Source: Chamaea fasciata
Lineage: Eukaryota > Chordata > Aves > Passeriformes > Sylviidae
DNA length: 64,000 bases
Direction: 5' to 3'
Assembly: GCA_029207755.1 (NCBI GenBank)
Contig: JARCOQ010000005.1
Location: 55,579,563-55,643,562, forward strand
A program made the position numbers and the translations under genes. This document shows positions 11,653 to 23,893 of the stretch, piece after piece (position 1 is the stretch's first letter; every line of letters begins with the position of its first letter). The notes under the pieces were generated by a model. It had not been told where the DNA came from. It saw nothing but the letters and a program-made list of their open reading frames with translations, and did no database searches.

Positions 11653-11999
11653 TATGGAATCACAGAATCATGGATTGAGTTGGAAGTGATCTTAAAGATC
11701 ACCCAGTTCCAACCCCCTGCCATGGGCAGGGACACCTTCCACTATCCCAGGCTGCTCAGAGCCCCATCCAGCCTGGCCTTGGACACTGCTAGGGATGGGG
11801 CAGCCACAGTTTCTCTGGGCAGCCTGTTGCAGGGCCTCCCCACCATCACAGAGAGGAATTTCTTCCCAGTATCCCATCTAAACCTACTCTCTGTCAGTTT
11901 AAATCCATCACACCTTGTCCTGTCATTCCATGCCCATGCAAAAAGTCTCTTCCCACTTTTCTTGCAGAATCCCTTCAGGTACAGGAAGACTTTGGAAGA
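11653..11999 (-). mobile_element. CR1 retrotransposon, 3' fragment
   Basis: The left edge has the reversed octamer tail (GGAATCACAGAATCATGG). The body covers the 3' UTR and about 95 sense codons of the ORF2 C-terminus on the minus strand (open at 11742-12026). It ends near 'CCCTTCAGGTACAGGAAGAC' of the reversed consensus. The antisense strand is also open across it and forms part of a 197-codon plus-strand frame (11479-12072). Confidence 0.92.
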
Positions 12000-14900
12000 A
12001 GGCAGACCTGCGTTCTGCCATCTCATTAATGCTGCACATTATTGGCAGTGGATTCAGCTGACAGAGGCCTGATTGTCACAGCCATGTGGCAATGAAATGA
12101 CACAAAGATTTCCAGTGCCCCTGTTCAGTTGTGAATGAACAGGTCTTCCACTGCAGTGGGGCAGTGGAGTTTTCTGGATGCTCCTCACACAGAGACACAG
12201 AAGGGGGCTGGAAGATGCTCTGCCCTGCTTTTGCCCTGAACCTGCTGCCCCTTCTTGAGTGACTGAGGAACCTGACAAGACACAGGGTAACCAAACAAAT
12301 AAATGCTTGCAGGATTAGCTCCTTACTTTCTCCAGGCATCATTACTGGAACTTACACGTTTCACCTGAATCTATTTCATCAGTATTTGCACATATGATAT
12401 TTGGTGTGGTCAGAGATGATGTAGAATCCAGAGACAGGGTGGAGTATTTCTGCATCTTCCTTATGGAGGGCTTTCCTCACTATAAGTGGCCGTCAAAAAA
12501 CCTGAGCATCCTTTGCTTTGCACCATGTTTAGTCAAAGACCTGACCAAAATATGCTAAAATTTAGATGTATTTTCCTTTCAGTCGGATTATCCTTTGAAA
12601 CTGTGAGCAAACCCTGCCTGACAACACAAAGGAATTTTCCCATGGATCAGCTAAAGCTGACTCACATGAAAGACTTGCCCAAAGTGGTCATGCCCTCTGA
12701 GCAAATACCACAGGCATGAGGATCTCTGCTCTTGGCCTAACAGCACTGTTAGGATTCCAGGGACCCAGCCTCGGAAGGCAGCTTTTATTGGAGGAAGGGA
12801 GGTCTCCTACCTGTGACCCAGCCAATCTGCTCTGCTATTTATCTGTGTTGCTAACTTGCAGTGGAGGTGAATGTTTTGCTCTGTCACTGCACCATTGCGA
12901 GAAATTTCCTGCCTGGCCCCCAAAGTTCACCAAACAGCACTGGGTGTTTGCTTAAGCAGGTACAGCGCACAGCAAAAGGCACTGCTGTGACTCAAAGGAA
13001 GAAAGAAATAAAATCATCTGATCATGAAAGCTTTCAGCACCAGATTTTAGTGCTGGAGTGAAAACCTAACGGAAGCTGTGCACCCTTCTAAGATAAATAT
13101 TTCCTCTGCTGGAGTTGCTGAGTCTGTCACTGATCAACAACCAGGAAGGCTTTGCTTACTCATCCCTGCCACGTGTTTCTGGAGTGGTTTTCTGCTCTTT
13201 AAATATTACCAAGGACTGCATCCTCTAGCTGCTCTGGCTTGTTAGAAAGGCAAGTGCATGCTGAACAAAGAGTCAGAACAACCCACAAAGCACTGATGGA
13301 AATAGAGACAGAATTTTGTACCACTCAGAGAGACACAGAGAGTTGAAGCTTCCGGCCAGTGTGTTGCTGAAATTTTAAATTTAAAAGGATTTTGAACTAA
13401 CCTTTGCATTTTCTCCGTGAACTTTTTGTTTACTTTCTTCTCTTTTGCTCAGTGAAAGTGAAGCAAGCAAAACATCACTTGCTGTTTCCAGTTGGCTTCT
13501 GCTTTGTTTCTAATACTTCTTTGAAAGACTTCTGTTGTACAACTCAGAGCATTTCAAGAAGACATTTTATTAATTGGGTATCTGCCCCTCACTTTCCATT
13601 TTCTTATCACTGGTTGCCCTCAAGTAATATTTGGGCTTAAGTTATTTGTCATTTTTCCTTTGTATTTAATCAAGTTCATTTCTGTGTTTGAATTCGGGTT
13701 TTCAGTAAGCTCATAAGTGATCTCTGCCAAAATAGAGGCAAAGTCTCTTCTGACATTCCTAAAATATGTGGCACTGGAATTACAATCTCAAAATTATGTG
13801 GCAGCTTCTTTTAAACAGGAAAACTCCAGTGGGTTTCACTCAGCTGTATATAAATGCCAATATTACACTTGGTGGTAGTCCCTGTGTTATTTGTTTTAAA
13901 TTATGTTCCATGTCATACTCTCTCCAGATTCTCTGTTTCAAATATCCAGCAGATTTTTATATTGACAAGTGTGTGATTTTTACAGGAAGCTGTTGTGGAG
14001 AAAACCTGTGGTTCTTCTGTATGGGCTGAGCATAGTTGTGGCTTCTGACCGGGGGGAGAGCTGCTTGAATTTGGGATTATTCTATTAGATGGATGCTTGT
14101 AATAAAGCTCCCAGCAGCCAGATAGCTTATCTGTGTTACTACCACACAGTTCCAGAGCCAACATTCCCCTCAGCATGAAGGGGGTGAATCCTGAGTGACA
14201 TTATTTGTTTAGAGTGTGCTGTGGGCTCAGGTTGTAGCTGAGCTTCCACAGTGACTGCAGCTGATCTGAACCTTACCCCTTCTCACTACCTTCCTGTAAT
14301 CCACAAGGTAAATCCATCCTATTAAACCTGCAGCAAACCCTTCTAAAAAGTAATCGAAGAGTTTTCTGTCATCTTAGCTAGATGTTCTGTGTGGTTTCTC
14401 ATCGTTTCAGAAGAAACTACTGATGAGAGGTGGCCAGATAACAGAAACTACATCAGTGAACTGTGACAGTTTGAATAAGGGAGAACTGTTTCTTGGAAAC
14501 TGCTGGAAACACTCATCTCCCCTTCCTTTGGGCTGAAACTATGAGTGTCCTGCCACCCTTGTTCTGCACCTTCTCTTTGTTTTCCTCTTGTTGTGATTTA
14601 TTGAGTTGGGTTTTGTGGCTGCTTCTTGGCTGAGTACAGCTAAGGTATGTAAATTGCTTTTTAACAGCTAATGTGCACCCACACTCCTGAAAAGAAAAAA
14701 AGAAAGGCAAAATAATGTTGTCAGCAGTGAGTTATAAGAGATCAGGAAAGCATCCAGAGGTGAAAGTCAGTGGCTGACTGGCCAAGTCCTGCATACTGTC
14801 ACAGCTGCATTCAGAATAATCCAAGTGGAGAGCACGTTTGGTAGCTTCAAATTAGGATTTTAAAGGAAAGGACTGCCTCTGTGGCTGCAATACATACTGC

Positions 14901-15029
14901 GTAAACTGGACTTCTCTGAACCAAGCATATTTTATTTTTATAGAAATTTCAAACCCTAAATACAGTGTTTCACCATCCAGTGATATCTCACTACTTGTCC
15001 TGATTTGATCCACTTTAAATAAAAGACAA
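12000..15029. other. Single-copy sequence, nothing recognised
   Basis: Balanced to AT-rich sequence. It holds many short chance frames of up to about 90 codons. I see no repeat signature, splice-bounded coding frame or RNA gene. Confidence 0.45.
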
Positions 15030-15569
15030 TGGCTACAGCTCTGCTGAGACCCCCCTGCAGGGCTGCCTCCAGCCCTGGGCCCAGCACAGCAAGGACAGGG
15101 AGCTGCTGGAGCCAGGACAGAGCAGGGACACCAAGGGCATCAGAGGAATGGAGCAGCTCTGCTGAAAGGCTGAGGGAATTGGGATTGTTCAGCCTGGCGA
15201 AGAGAAGACTTTGGGGGGACCTCATTGTGGCCTTGCAGTGCCTGAAGGGAGCCCACAGGAAAGATGGAGAGAGACTCTTGACAAGGGCCTGGAGTGACAG
15301 GACAAGTGGGAATGGCTTCACACTGACAAAGAGGAGGTTTAGATTGGATATGAGAAAGAAATTGTTCCCTGTGTGGGTGGTCAGGCCCTGGCACAGCAGG
15401 TTGCCCGGAGAAGTGCGGCTGCCCCATCCCTGAAGGTATCCAAGGCCAGGTTGGACAGGGTTTGGAGCAACCTGGGATAGGGGCAGGTGTCCCTGCCCAA
15501 GGCAGGTAGGTTAAAATGAGATGATCTTTAAGGTTCCTCCCAACCCACGCCATTCCATGATTCTGTTGT
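15030..15569 (+). mobile_element. CR1 retrotransposon, ORF2 C-terminus plus 3' end
   Basis: One of the longer copies (about 540 bases). It starts in the ORF2 region upstream of 'GAGCAGCTCTGCTG' and runs through the ORF2 stop and 3' UTR to a short tail (CATTCCATGATTCTG). A sense frame is open for 134 codons (15029-15433) with the family stretch RLRELGLFSL. A small deletion removes a few codons before 'AAAGGCTGAGG'. Body and private variants ('CAAGGGCATCAGAGGAATGG') match the minus-strand copy at 9430-9817, which points to the same young subfamily. Confidence 0.93.
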
Positions 15570-16194
15570 ATCTACAACCTTCTGGAAAGCCACAGCTGAT
15601 GGGGTCAAATTTATTCTTGTTCTCAGGGGTTTTCTTACGGCTTTTCCACACCCTGTGGCTCTTGATGGAGAATGAAAGTTGCCCAGGGGTAGGACTACAT
15701 CCTCCAGCATGTCTGTGAAGGCCCCAGGGTGTTTTTACGGTTGCTAAGACATTACAAATAAAAACAGTGAGTGAGCCCCATCTTGCCATTCAGACTGTGA
15801 GCTGCAGAAAGCCACCAACCTCCCCAAGCTCTTCTTGTAAAGGAATGTCAAATCAAAAGCAAATATGGATAATCATTCTGCTGGCTAAGATGTGTTGCCA
15901 AAATACCAAAATTTGACAAACATCAAACTGGGGTGATTCATCCAGGCACCCAAAAAGCACTTACAAGAAACCACCTGACTAATCATCAATGACTAATCAT
16001 GCTGGAGCTCAGGGACAGTCCTGTGCAGTCAACACATGCATTTATACATCTCACAAAAACCAACCCTTATCCTCTCAAGGTAAATAATATCTGCTGTGCT
16101 AATGGTATTAGGTGCTTGGAAAAACAAACTTCTCCTTCTTGGGCTCCTTTTCCTACTCATGTATTTTTTGCCAACACCTGGTAAAATAGTTAGA
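15570..16194. other. Single-copy sequence, nothing recognised
   Basis: Ordinary composition. No repeat or gene signature seen. Confidence 0.4.
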
Positions 16195-16275
16195 CAAGCA
16201 ACAAAAAACCAAAACCAAAAACAACAAAACAAAACAAAAAAAAACCCCAAACCCCCCCAAAAAAACAAAACTCAA
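16195..16275. repeat. A/C-rich low-complexity tract
   Basis: About 80 bases made almost only of A and C (runs such as AAAACCAAAACC and CCAAACCCCCC). On the minus strand it reads as T/G-rich. It is low-complexity DNA and any frame across it is meaningless. Confidence 0.9.
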
Positions 16276-18526
16276 AGAGCAGAAACCAAAAAGTGAAAGA
16301 TCCAAATTACCCCCTGCCCATGCTGATTTTTGTGTGATGTCATTTCATGTGGAGGGTTTCAGCCATGCTACACACACAAAGGCAAAAGCAGACCCTGCCC
16401 TTTAAGCTGAAATTTAGTGATACAACCGAGATTAGTGGGCTGGGAATCTGAGCAAGGTAGGGTGATGAGCCTCCATGGAGTTGTAAGTGATGTCCCTGGA
16501 AAGGAGGTGAAAGGCTGTGACCCCATCCCTCATGGTGAGAAAGTGTTTCTCCTGTCAGCTGAAATATGCCTTTGAAAGCACCAAGATGCTCCCACTTTGG
16601 TGGGGAGAAAATCATGTCTAAATTTGAATGTGTTTGATTATACTATAAGACACATAAAGCTACAAGGTAATTATTACAGGAAACTCCTATTTCAGTTATT
16701 TTAGCAAAATTTCAGCACCTCTGTACATTTGAAGGCCTGGAACAAAGCAACTGAGTTTCAACTTTCACAGTTTACCTAATGTGGCATTGATGGTGAACCG
16801 TATGGTGATGCAAAGGACAGAGCTATATTTGTTTAAGGAACCTTCAGGCCAAATTTCCAGCTTTGTGAGTGCTGAGAGAGAAGAAACAGGGAAGTTCAGA
16901 GGAAAACAAATGCTTCCTGAACTTTGAGTTTCTTTGCTTTTATATATCACCAGATTTTTCTGTGATGTGACCAGCCGTCCTTTATAAACTTTGCTTTATC
17001 TCTGTGACATTTTGCATCTAGGAAATGATTAAGCTGTCATATTTGGGGACTGAAAAGAGCAAAGGGCTGCAAAAGTTTGTTCTACCTGTCAAGTTACCCA
17101 ATTACAGCTAAATCCCTTTGCAGACGTGCATTTCCACTGACCTACACACACACACTGTGAGCTGGCCCTTTCCTGTTCCTCACGCTGTGGGAGCTGTAGA
17201 TATCCGAAAAATGTATATAAATCTATATGGATAAAAAATGTACCACCTGATGAGGAGGCCTGTGGGACTCAGCAAAGCTCCCTATTACTTATTAGCTAGC
17301 TAGTGGTCTGGCCTGTCTGTCCCTGTCCTTGGCAATAAAAGGAAGATGAAAGGTAGCCGCTGACTTGGAGCCTTGCCTGAAAGTACAGTAGCTATCTCAG
17401 CCCTTGCCTTATCAAAGGCTGGGACAGCAATAACTGTGCTGAGGGAGAAACAAGGACGTGGTAGACTGGGCTGACAAACAGTTACACCTCGTGGGCAAAC
17501 AGCAGTTTCACATCCCCACAGGCACCCAAACAGCACTGGCCGCTGAGGAGAGGCTGCAGCAGATGGTGCCCAACCATGGGGCCAGCCCCTTCTCCAGGAC
17601 AGGATGGGCAGGGAATTGCCTCTCCAGCCAGGGCACCTGGTGAATGCTCCTAGGCAGAACATGTGCCTCAGGCCACCAGAAGCTCAGCTGTCACGAACCC
17701 AGCTCTGCCAGACTGGGAAAATCATTTTGAGACCAAGAGTCTCACAGATCAGCCCCAACTCAGGCTGAAAGCGAATGGCAGTGAGGACAATCCTCTTTAT
17801 GGGTGTTAAAACAGTAATGTCTAGTGGTGACAGAAGGATGGGACTTGGAAACAGTCACATTTGTGTTTTAGCAGAGGTGACCATTTCAAACTTCAAGCTT
17901 CCTCGAGCACAGTGTTGAAGCTATAGGGTTGGTTTCCAGATGATTCTAGGGGAGAACTCCCACACATAGAATTGACTTGAATCAAAAACTTGGACAAAGA
18001 AACAGTGCCTCTCTTGAGAAGAGATAGAGGTATTGAATCACTGCAGCCTTTGTTGGCTGCATGAAATGGGTTTTTTCCAGCTCACTGAATTTGTCCATAC
18101 TTGTCTCCAAAGAACTAGGGCTACATGCACCTGACAAATTGTCTTACACAATGCAGCAAACGTGGCTTTAGATTGTGCTCTGTCATGGAATTACTCAGTG
18201 AAGGCCAGAAAGACAATATTATTTTGAGTAGGTAGGTCAAACAAATCCTTGAAGTTGGGAGTGCGGTGTTGGTGCTGGAGTTCCTCTCCACAGATCAGGT
18301 TTTCAGTTGGAGGAAGGAAGAGATCCACAAAGAAGATGCTGAAGACACAACATACAAAACAGGAGATATTGAACTGGCAAGAGTAGCATAAAAATATATT
18401 TGCCCTGGGTCACAAGGACTTCATCAGGAGAGGATGCAAGATCCCACACGGTCTTAAATACCAAGTTCTGTGGCAAACTTACCATTCCACTGCAAAATAA
18501 CAATGATGTGCTGGATAAATGTACAT
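16276..18526. other. Single-copy sequence with a short (CA)n run
   Basis: A (CA)7 run lies at 17143-17156. From about 17200 to 17430 the sequence changes character (TATATAAATCTATATGG, then TTAGCTAGCTAG) and contains TTATCAAAGG at 17409-17418, a good TCF/LEF core. That site may be regulatory or chance. A 120-codon minus-strand frame (17300-17662) has no domain I recognise. Confidence 0.4.
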
Positions 18527-19004
18527 AGGAAGGACACAGAAATGCTGGAGCAAGTCCAGAGGAGGCCACAAAATTAATAAAGGGACTGGAGAACCCTCCC
18601 TATGGAGATTGGCTTGGAGACTAGGGGCTCTTCAGCCTGGAGAGGAGAAAGTTGTATGGAGACCTCCGAGCACCTTCCTGTATCTGAAAGGGCTATAGGG
18701 AAGTTGGAGAGGGACTTTTCATCAGGAGCTGTAGTGACAGGACAAGGTGTAATGGATTTAAATTGACATAGGAGCGGTTTAGATTGGATATTGGGAAAAA
18801 ATTCTTCCCTGTGAGAGTGGGGAGGCCCTGGCATAGGCTGCCCAGAGAAGCTGTGGCTGCCCCATCCCTGGAAGTGTCCAAGGCCAGGTTGGATAGGGCT
18901 TGGAGAAACCTGGGATAGTGAAAAGTGTCCCTGACCGTGGCAGGGCGATGGAATGAGATGATCTTTAAAGTCCCTTCCAACCCAGACAGTTCTGTGATTC
19001 TATG
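18527..19004 (+). mobile_element. CR1 retrotransposon, ORF2 C-terminus plus 3' end
   Basis: It begins in the ORF2 region 'AAGGACACAGAAATGCTGGAG' and ends with tail TTCTGTGATTCTATG. The sense ORF2 frame is broken by substitutions and small indels and does not stay open for 60 codons. The opposite strand stays open for 109 codons (18693-19022). It has its complete 3' end. Confidence 0.93.
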
Positions 19005-21394
19005 CAAAAAGTAGCTTGACATATTTTAAGGAACTTTTAATATATTAATTGAATATAAAATTCCTGGTGAACAATTTTCCAAGTCTGTGAGTGAAGCTTG
19101 AGGTAGCAAAAACTGGGGGTAGCAGGTTGGAAGAGCCCTCTCAGAAAAAAACCCCCAACCTTTAATGCGTTTTCTAAATGTGTTTTAGTCTCACCTAATA
19201 CAACCCATCTGTATTACACAGATGATGTTTCTGGCAGCCTTAAGAGTTGCTGAATCCAGGCTCCACAGCCTTATGTAATTTGCTTCACTTTAATCCTGAT
19301 AAGAAAATTCTTGGAAGTCCCTTAAAAAGCAGTAACTATGGTGCTGATGTGTTTCATTTTGCTGCAGTGAAGCAGAGTCCTGAAGGCAGCCAACATGATG
19401 GGAGAGATGATGCCCAGTGAGAGACCCTTCCTGTGTGTTTTCCCATTCCTTAGGGTAGACTAAGTTTTGAAAACTTAAGCTTGGAGCATTCTTTTTACTC
19501 ATATCTGTCATGCTAGTGGTCAGCATTAATATTAAAAACTAAAGTTTCAAATCACATGTTTAACCTGAAAAAGTCATATACCTGCTGAGATTTTTTTCCT
19601 AGGTTAAAAAAAAAAGCTAAATAAGCCACTTTCTGTTGTGTTTTTAGTGTGAGTTCACTTGTTCCATTTGTCTTAATTTCCTTTGATAGAGCTAACTCAT
19701 TTCAGCTTTTGAAAATTATCACCTCGTGATAGTTGAAACTTTTAGAACCTACTTCTTTTTGACAATTTTGAACATTTTGCTGAGTTTTCTCCAATCCTTT
19801 GCAGCCACTCCTTGTACACCTTCATTAAAATGCTTTTTGCAGCTCCTCCAGTCTGGATTCATCACGATTGGACTGAGTGACCTGAGCTGCATGCAGCATA
19901 AAGGAGTGCCTACTATGGAAAATATTATCCCTTATTTATAACCAGTGACCTACGAGTTTAATATAAATAATCTCTAAAGGCATGACCACAGACTGCACAC
20001 TGAATTAGTGCATCATTTAGTGAAGTGAATGGAGAAGGGATAGGAGCAATACAAGCTGGGCCTATGTTGGCCTCATTTCATGTGGGTGAAATTAAAACAG
20101 AGATGCTTGACTGTGTTTCCCATGGATCAATGGCAAGCGTATTTCTATTTCTGAAAAACAGTTTTGCCCCTAGTGAACACCCTAAAACAAACTAAATGAA
20201 AATCGCCTCCAAGATCTTCTTTTCTCTCTCTTCAGCAGGAGAAAGACCGAGGGCCCTCTCGCGGGAGGGGCAGGAGCTGCTGGTTAAAACTGAGAGTGGA
20301 GCCCAGCCACCAGTCCCTCATCGTGACTTAGACGGATAATTAGTCAGGTAACAATTCCACTGTTGAAAAGCCTGTGAGGCTGGGATCAAACCAACTCAGC
20401 ACTGCAGGCAACTGTCATGAGATAAAAAGATAAGATGAATGAGTTTGTATTGCACTTGGAATGCACAGAGCCTAATATAGATGTAAAATATTATTACTAA
20501 ATGCACCTAGGGCTGTATCGTAAGGAGACTTCCTGCAAAAGCAACTCAAAGGATAAACTCCAGAGACCTGGACAGGTCACAGAGATAAATCATGTCAGTA
20601 AAGCAGTACTGGTTCCTGAGCTGCACCCTGCTCTGCTATAACAATGTCCCCTGGGCAAGGTTTATACCTGTGTGCCGTGGCCATAGCAACACTGGTGATG
20701 ACAAATACAAGAGCTCCCTTGTGCCAGGTCGATGAAGCTCAGAGAAGCAGTCTCTGGGTTTCCCTCACAGGTGCCGGGTTGTGATCTTCTGGCAGTGCCA
20801 GAGAGCCTGGGGGCTGCCCAGTGGAGAGGTTCGAGGTAGTCAGTGGGGTGAGAGAGATGCCGGACCCATCAGGACTCCAAACACTCAGCCACACAGCAGA
20901 AGGAGATACATATGTCCACCAAAACATTCCAGAGCCCTTTGGTGGCTCATTTCTTGCATGGTGCCCTCCTGCCCCTCGGAGGCCTGCTTTGCTCTGGTCA
21001 CCAAGGAGAAGCAGGTGCTGGAGCAGATCCATGGATCCAGGATCCAACCTGCTCTGAGGCTGAACACCCACTCGTGGGCAGTGTGCTACACCCAGCACTT
21101 TGCTGGCTGAGTCGCTGTGTGTACAAACTTTCCCAGGATCATCTGGACAGCTTTTCTCATCCCCTCAAGCACAAAGCTTGTAAATGGGAACAGTGCCACT
21201 AGGACAAATTTCTGGTCAGGTGACTTACATCTAGCACTGCAGTTGTCTGTTCTGACAGAGCCACTACAGGTTCTCTCCCAGAGCAAGTTTAGCTGATGAT
21301 TCAGACATGTAAAGGCAGAAGCAAAAGGATTACTTACAGATGATGTTGGGATCAATCACATCTCCAAAGTGCAATTCAGAATTCAGCTTTGTTA
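19005..21394. other. Single-copy sequence
   Basis: AT-rich to about 20,000, then more balanced. Apart from the candidate regulatory block at 20300-20560 I recognise nothing. Frames at 20739-21110 on both strands overlap each other and look like chance. Confidence 0.4.
20300..20560. promoter_or_regulatory. Candidate conserved non-coding element
   Basis: It contains TAAT cores (GGATAATTAGTCAGG), GATA sites (GAGATAAAAAGATAAG) and several isolated CpGs (CATCGTGAC, GACGGATAA, TATCGTAAGG) in otherwise repeat-free, low-complexity-free sequence. Such mixtures are common in developmental enhancers. There is no coding support. The call rests on motif content alone. Confidence 0.28.
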
Positions 21395-21834
21395 AGGAAT
21401 GAGTCCAGAGCAGGGACACCAAGGTGATCAGAGGAATGGAGCAACTCTGCTGTGAGGAAAGGCTGAGAGAACTGAGATTGTTCAGCCTCAGGGTGACCCA
21501 CCTGTGGCTTTCCTGAAGGGAACCTACCGGAAAGATGGACAGAGACTCTTGACAAGGGCCTGGAATGACAAGACGGGGGGAATGGTTTCACATTGAGAGA
21601 GGGGAGGTTTAGATTGGATATTAGGAAGAAATTGTTCCCTGTCAAGGTGGGGAGGTCCTGGCACAGGTTACCCAGAGAAGCTGTGGCTGCCCCATGCCAG
21701 GAAGTGTTCACGGCTGGATTGGATGGGACTTGAAGCAATCTGAGATAGTGGAACATGTCCCTGCCCATGGCAGGGGGTTGGATCTGGATGATCTTTTAAG
21801 GTCCCTTCCAATCCAGCCCATTCCATGATGCTGA
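21395..21834 (+). mobile_element. CR1 retrotransposon with internal deletion
   Basis: It runs from 'GAGCAGGGACACCAAGG' to the tail 'CATTCCATGATGCTG'. Compared with the other copies it lacks about 25 bases after 'TTGTTCAGCCT' ('GGAGAGGAGAAGGCTTTGG' is missing), which breaks the sense frame. The reverse strand is open for 130 codons (21376-21768). Confidence 0.92.
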
Positions 21835-23124
21835 AATTCTTTTACATTGTGCTTTTAGAGTTCACTTTCTTTCACATCATGAGAGGTTCTCACCACAATA
21901 TCTGACACCTCATACTTCTCTTCTGAGATGCAGAGACAAAAAGAAAGGCTGGCTGGCAGCTACCATAAAGTCACTGGGGTGGGTTTTTGGTGCCAAGCTG
22001 GCTCCTTTGTAACCCTTTGACACACCCTATTGCTGTGGTGCTGCAAATGAGTACCAGGCTAATTGAGAACACAGGCCTAAAAATAGATGTGTCTGGGAAG
22101 TGATGATTTTCCCACAGAAACATCAGGTTTTTATAAAAAACTCTGAAAACATGGAAGTTTTAAGTATAATGCAGAGAGCTTTTGGGTTACCAAGCTTAGG
22201 TTTTAAATTCTTCTTTTTGACCAACGCTGAAGATTTTTGTTGGGATTTTTTTTTTTTAATATTGGTTCCCCAAAGGAAACCACAGCTACTGGCAAAATAA
22301 TTTTAAAAAATTATTAAGATGTAGGCCCTGTTAATCTGCTTTTTTCCTTCTTTCATTTTTCTATTTTCTGCCCTGTCTTTGTGCGTGTGCAGCCCACTGG
22401 ATGGTACTTACTGCTTAGGGAAACTAGTGCTTTCATCTTCATCAGTTTTTCCCTCGCTGGTTTTTCTCTTCGTCCTTATTTGTTACTGTTCTTTTTCCGT
22501 CCATTTATCTTTATGAGATGTTATCTTTCCTTTATCTTTTCCATATCATATTCATCCCCTCCCTTTTTTGTGCAGCAGTTAGATATCTCTAATAATCTTT
22601 GTTCCTTCCTGCTTCCATCTTAAATTCTTTCTGGCACCTTTAATACCTGTGCTTTCTTTTCTTTGTCTTCTCTCTGGATATTAATATATGTTGGCAGTCT
22701 TTCCCACCTGTATCTCTGAATAGCACATACTCCATTGGGCTTAAAAAAAAATAAGCAGTTTTTAATCACAATACTACAAGAGCTCAAAAGGTAAATATTA
22801 TTCTATTAATTTTATATGTGGGAAAAACTAAAGGCAGAAATATTGATTAATTCTTCAATAGATCTGATATTTCTTTCATCCTGTTCTGTGGTCAGGACTT
22901 CTGCAGGCTTCAACCCTACTTTATTCTTTGTCTTCCATCACTTGAAACTTGTCCCATAAACTTTTTCATGTGGGGATCACCAGGCAGCAGCAGCTGAAGC
23001 ATTGGGCCTGAGGGGAGCTGGGTAAGAAAACACCACTTGCAGCATCCGATGTCACTGCTTGTGGCCATACAGTGAGAAATACAGAAAATACAGTTGTGAA
23101 GATCAAGGAAACTTCATTCCACAG
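21835..23124. other. AT-rich single-copy sequence
   Basis: T-rich from about 22200 to 22700, giving leucine- and phenylalanine-rich frames that are compositional artefacts. No repeat body recognised. Confidence 0.4.
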
Positions 23125-23893
23125 AACTACAGATTCACAGGATGGGTCGGGTTAGAAGGGACCACAGAGGGTCATCTGGTCCCACCTCCCTGCTCCAGCA
23201 GGGCCATCCCAGAGCACAGGATTGTGTCCACACAGTTCTGGAATATCCCCAGTGAGGAAGACTCCACACCCTCTCTGGACAATCTGTTCAGTCCTCAGTC
23301 ACTGCCCAGGACAGAAGTTCTGCCTCATGTCCAGGTGGAACCTCCTGGATCAGTCTCTGCCTGTTCCTCTGCTGCCATTGCTGGGCCCCCCCGGAGCAGA
23401 GCCCGGGCCCTGCTCGGAGCCCTCCCTGCAGACAGGGACACGCAGGGCTGAGGCCCCTCTCAGCTGGGGCTCCTCTCAAGGCTGGACAGCCCCAGCTCCC
23501 TCAGCCTTTCCCTGTCAGAGATGCTCCAGCCCCTAAATCATCTCTGCAGCCTCTGCTGGCCCTGCTCCAGGAGCTCCCTGTCCCTCCTGTGCTGAGGAGC
23601 CCAGGACTGGACACAGCTCTCCAGATGTGCCTCCCAGGGCTGGGCAGAGGAGCAGAATCACTCCCTGACCTGCTGGCACTGCTCTTCTCAGTGCACCCCG
23701 AGATTCCATTGGCCTTCTTGTCCCCCAGGGCACTGCTGGCTCATGGAGAGCCTGTTGTTCACCAGGACCCCCAGGTCCTTCTCACCAGAGCTGCTGGCCA
23801 GCAGGTCACCCCAGCCTGTGCTGGTGCATGGGGCTATTCCTCCTCAGGTGCAGAATCCTGCATTTGCCCTTGCTGAACTTCAGATACATTCCT
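23125..23893 (-). mobile_element. CR1 retrotransposon, longest copy (about 770 bases), third subfamily
   Basis: The left edge is a degraded reversed tail (ACAGATTCACAGGATGG) followed by the 'CTGCTCCAGCAGGGCCATCCC' type of 3' UTR. On the minus strand the 5' part reads KCRILHLRRNSPMHQHRLG, a stretch typical of the CR1 ORF2 C-terminal region; a stop and frameshifts follow. Many CpG and GC substitutions and an insertion of proline/glycine-rich codons set it apart from the two other subfamilies. It extends further 5' into ORF2 than any other copy here. Confidence 0.88.

Noticed and set aside
11479..12072. Plus-strand open frame of 197 codons as a gene
   Set aside because: Most of it is the antisense strand of the CR1 copy at 11653-11999.
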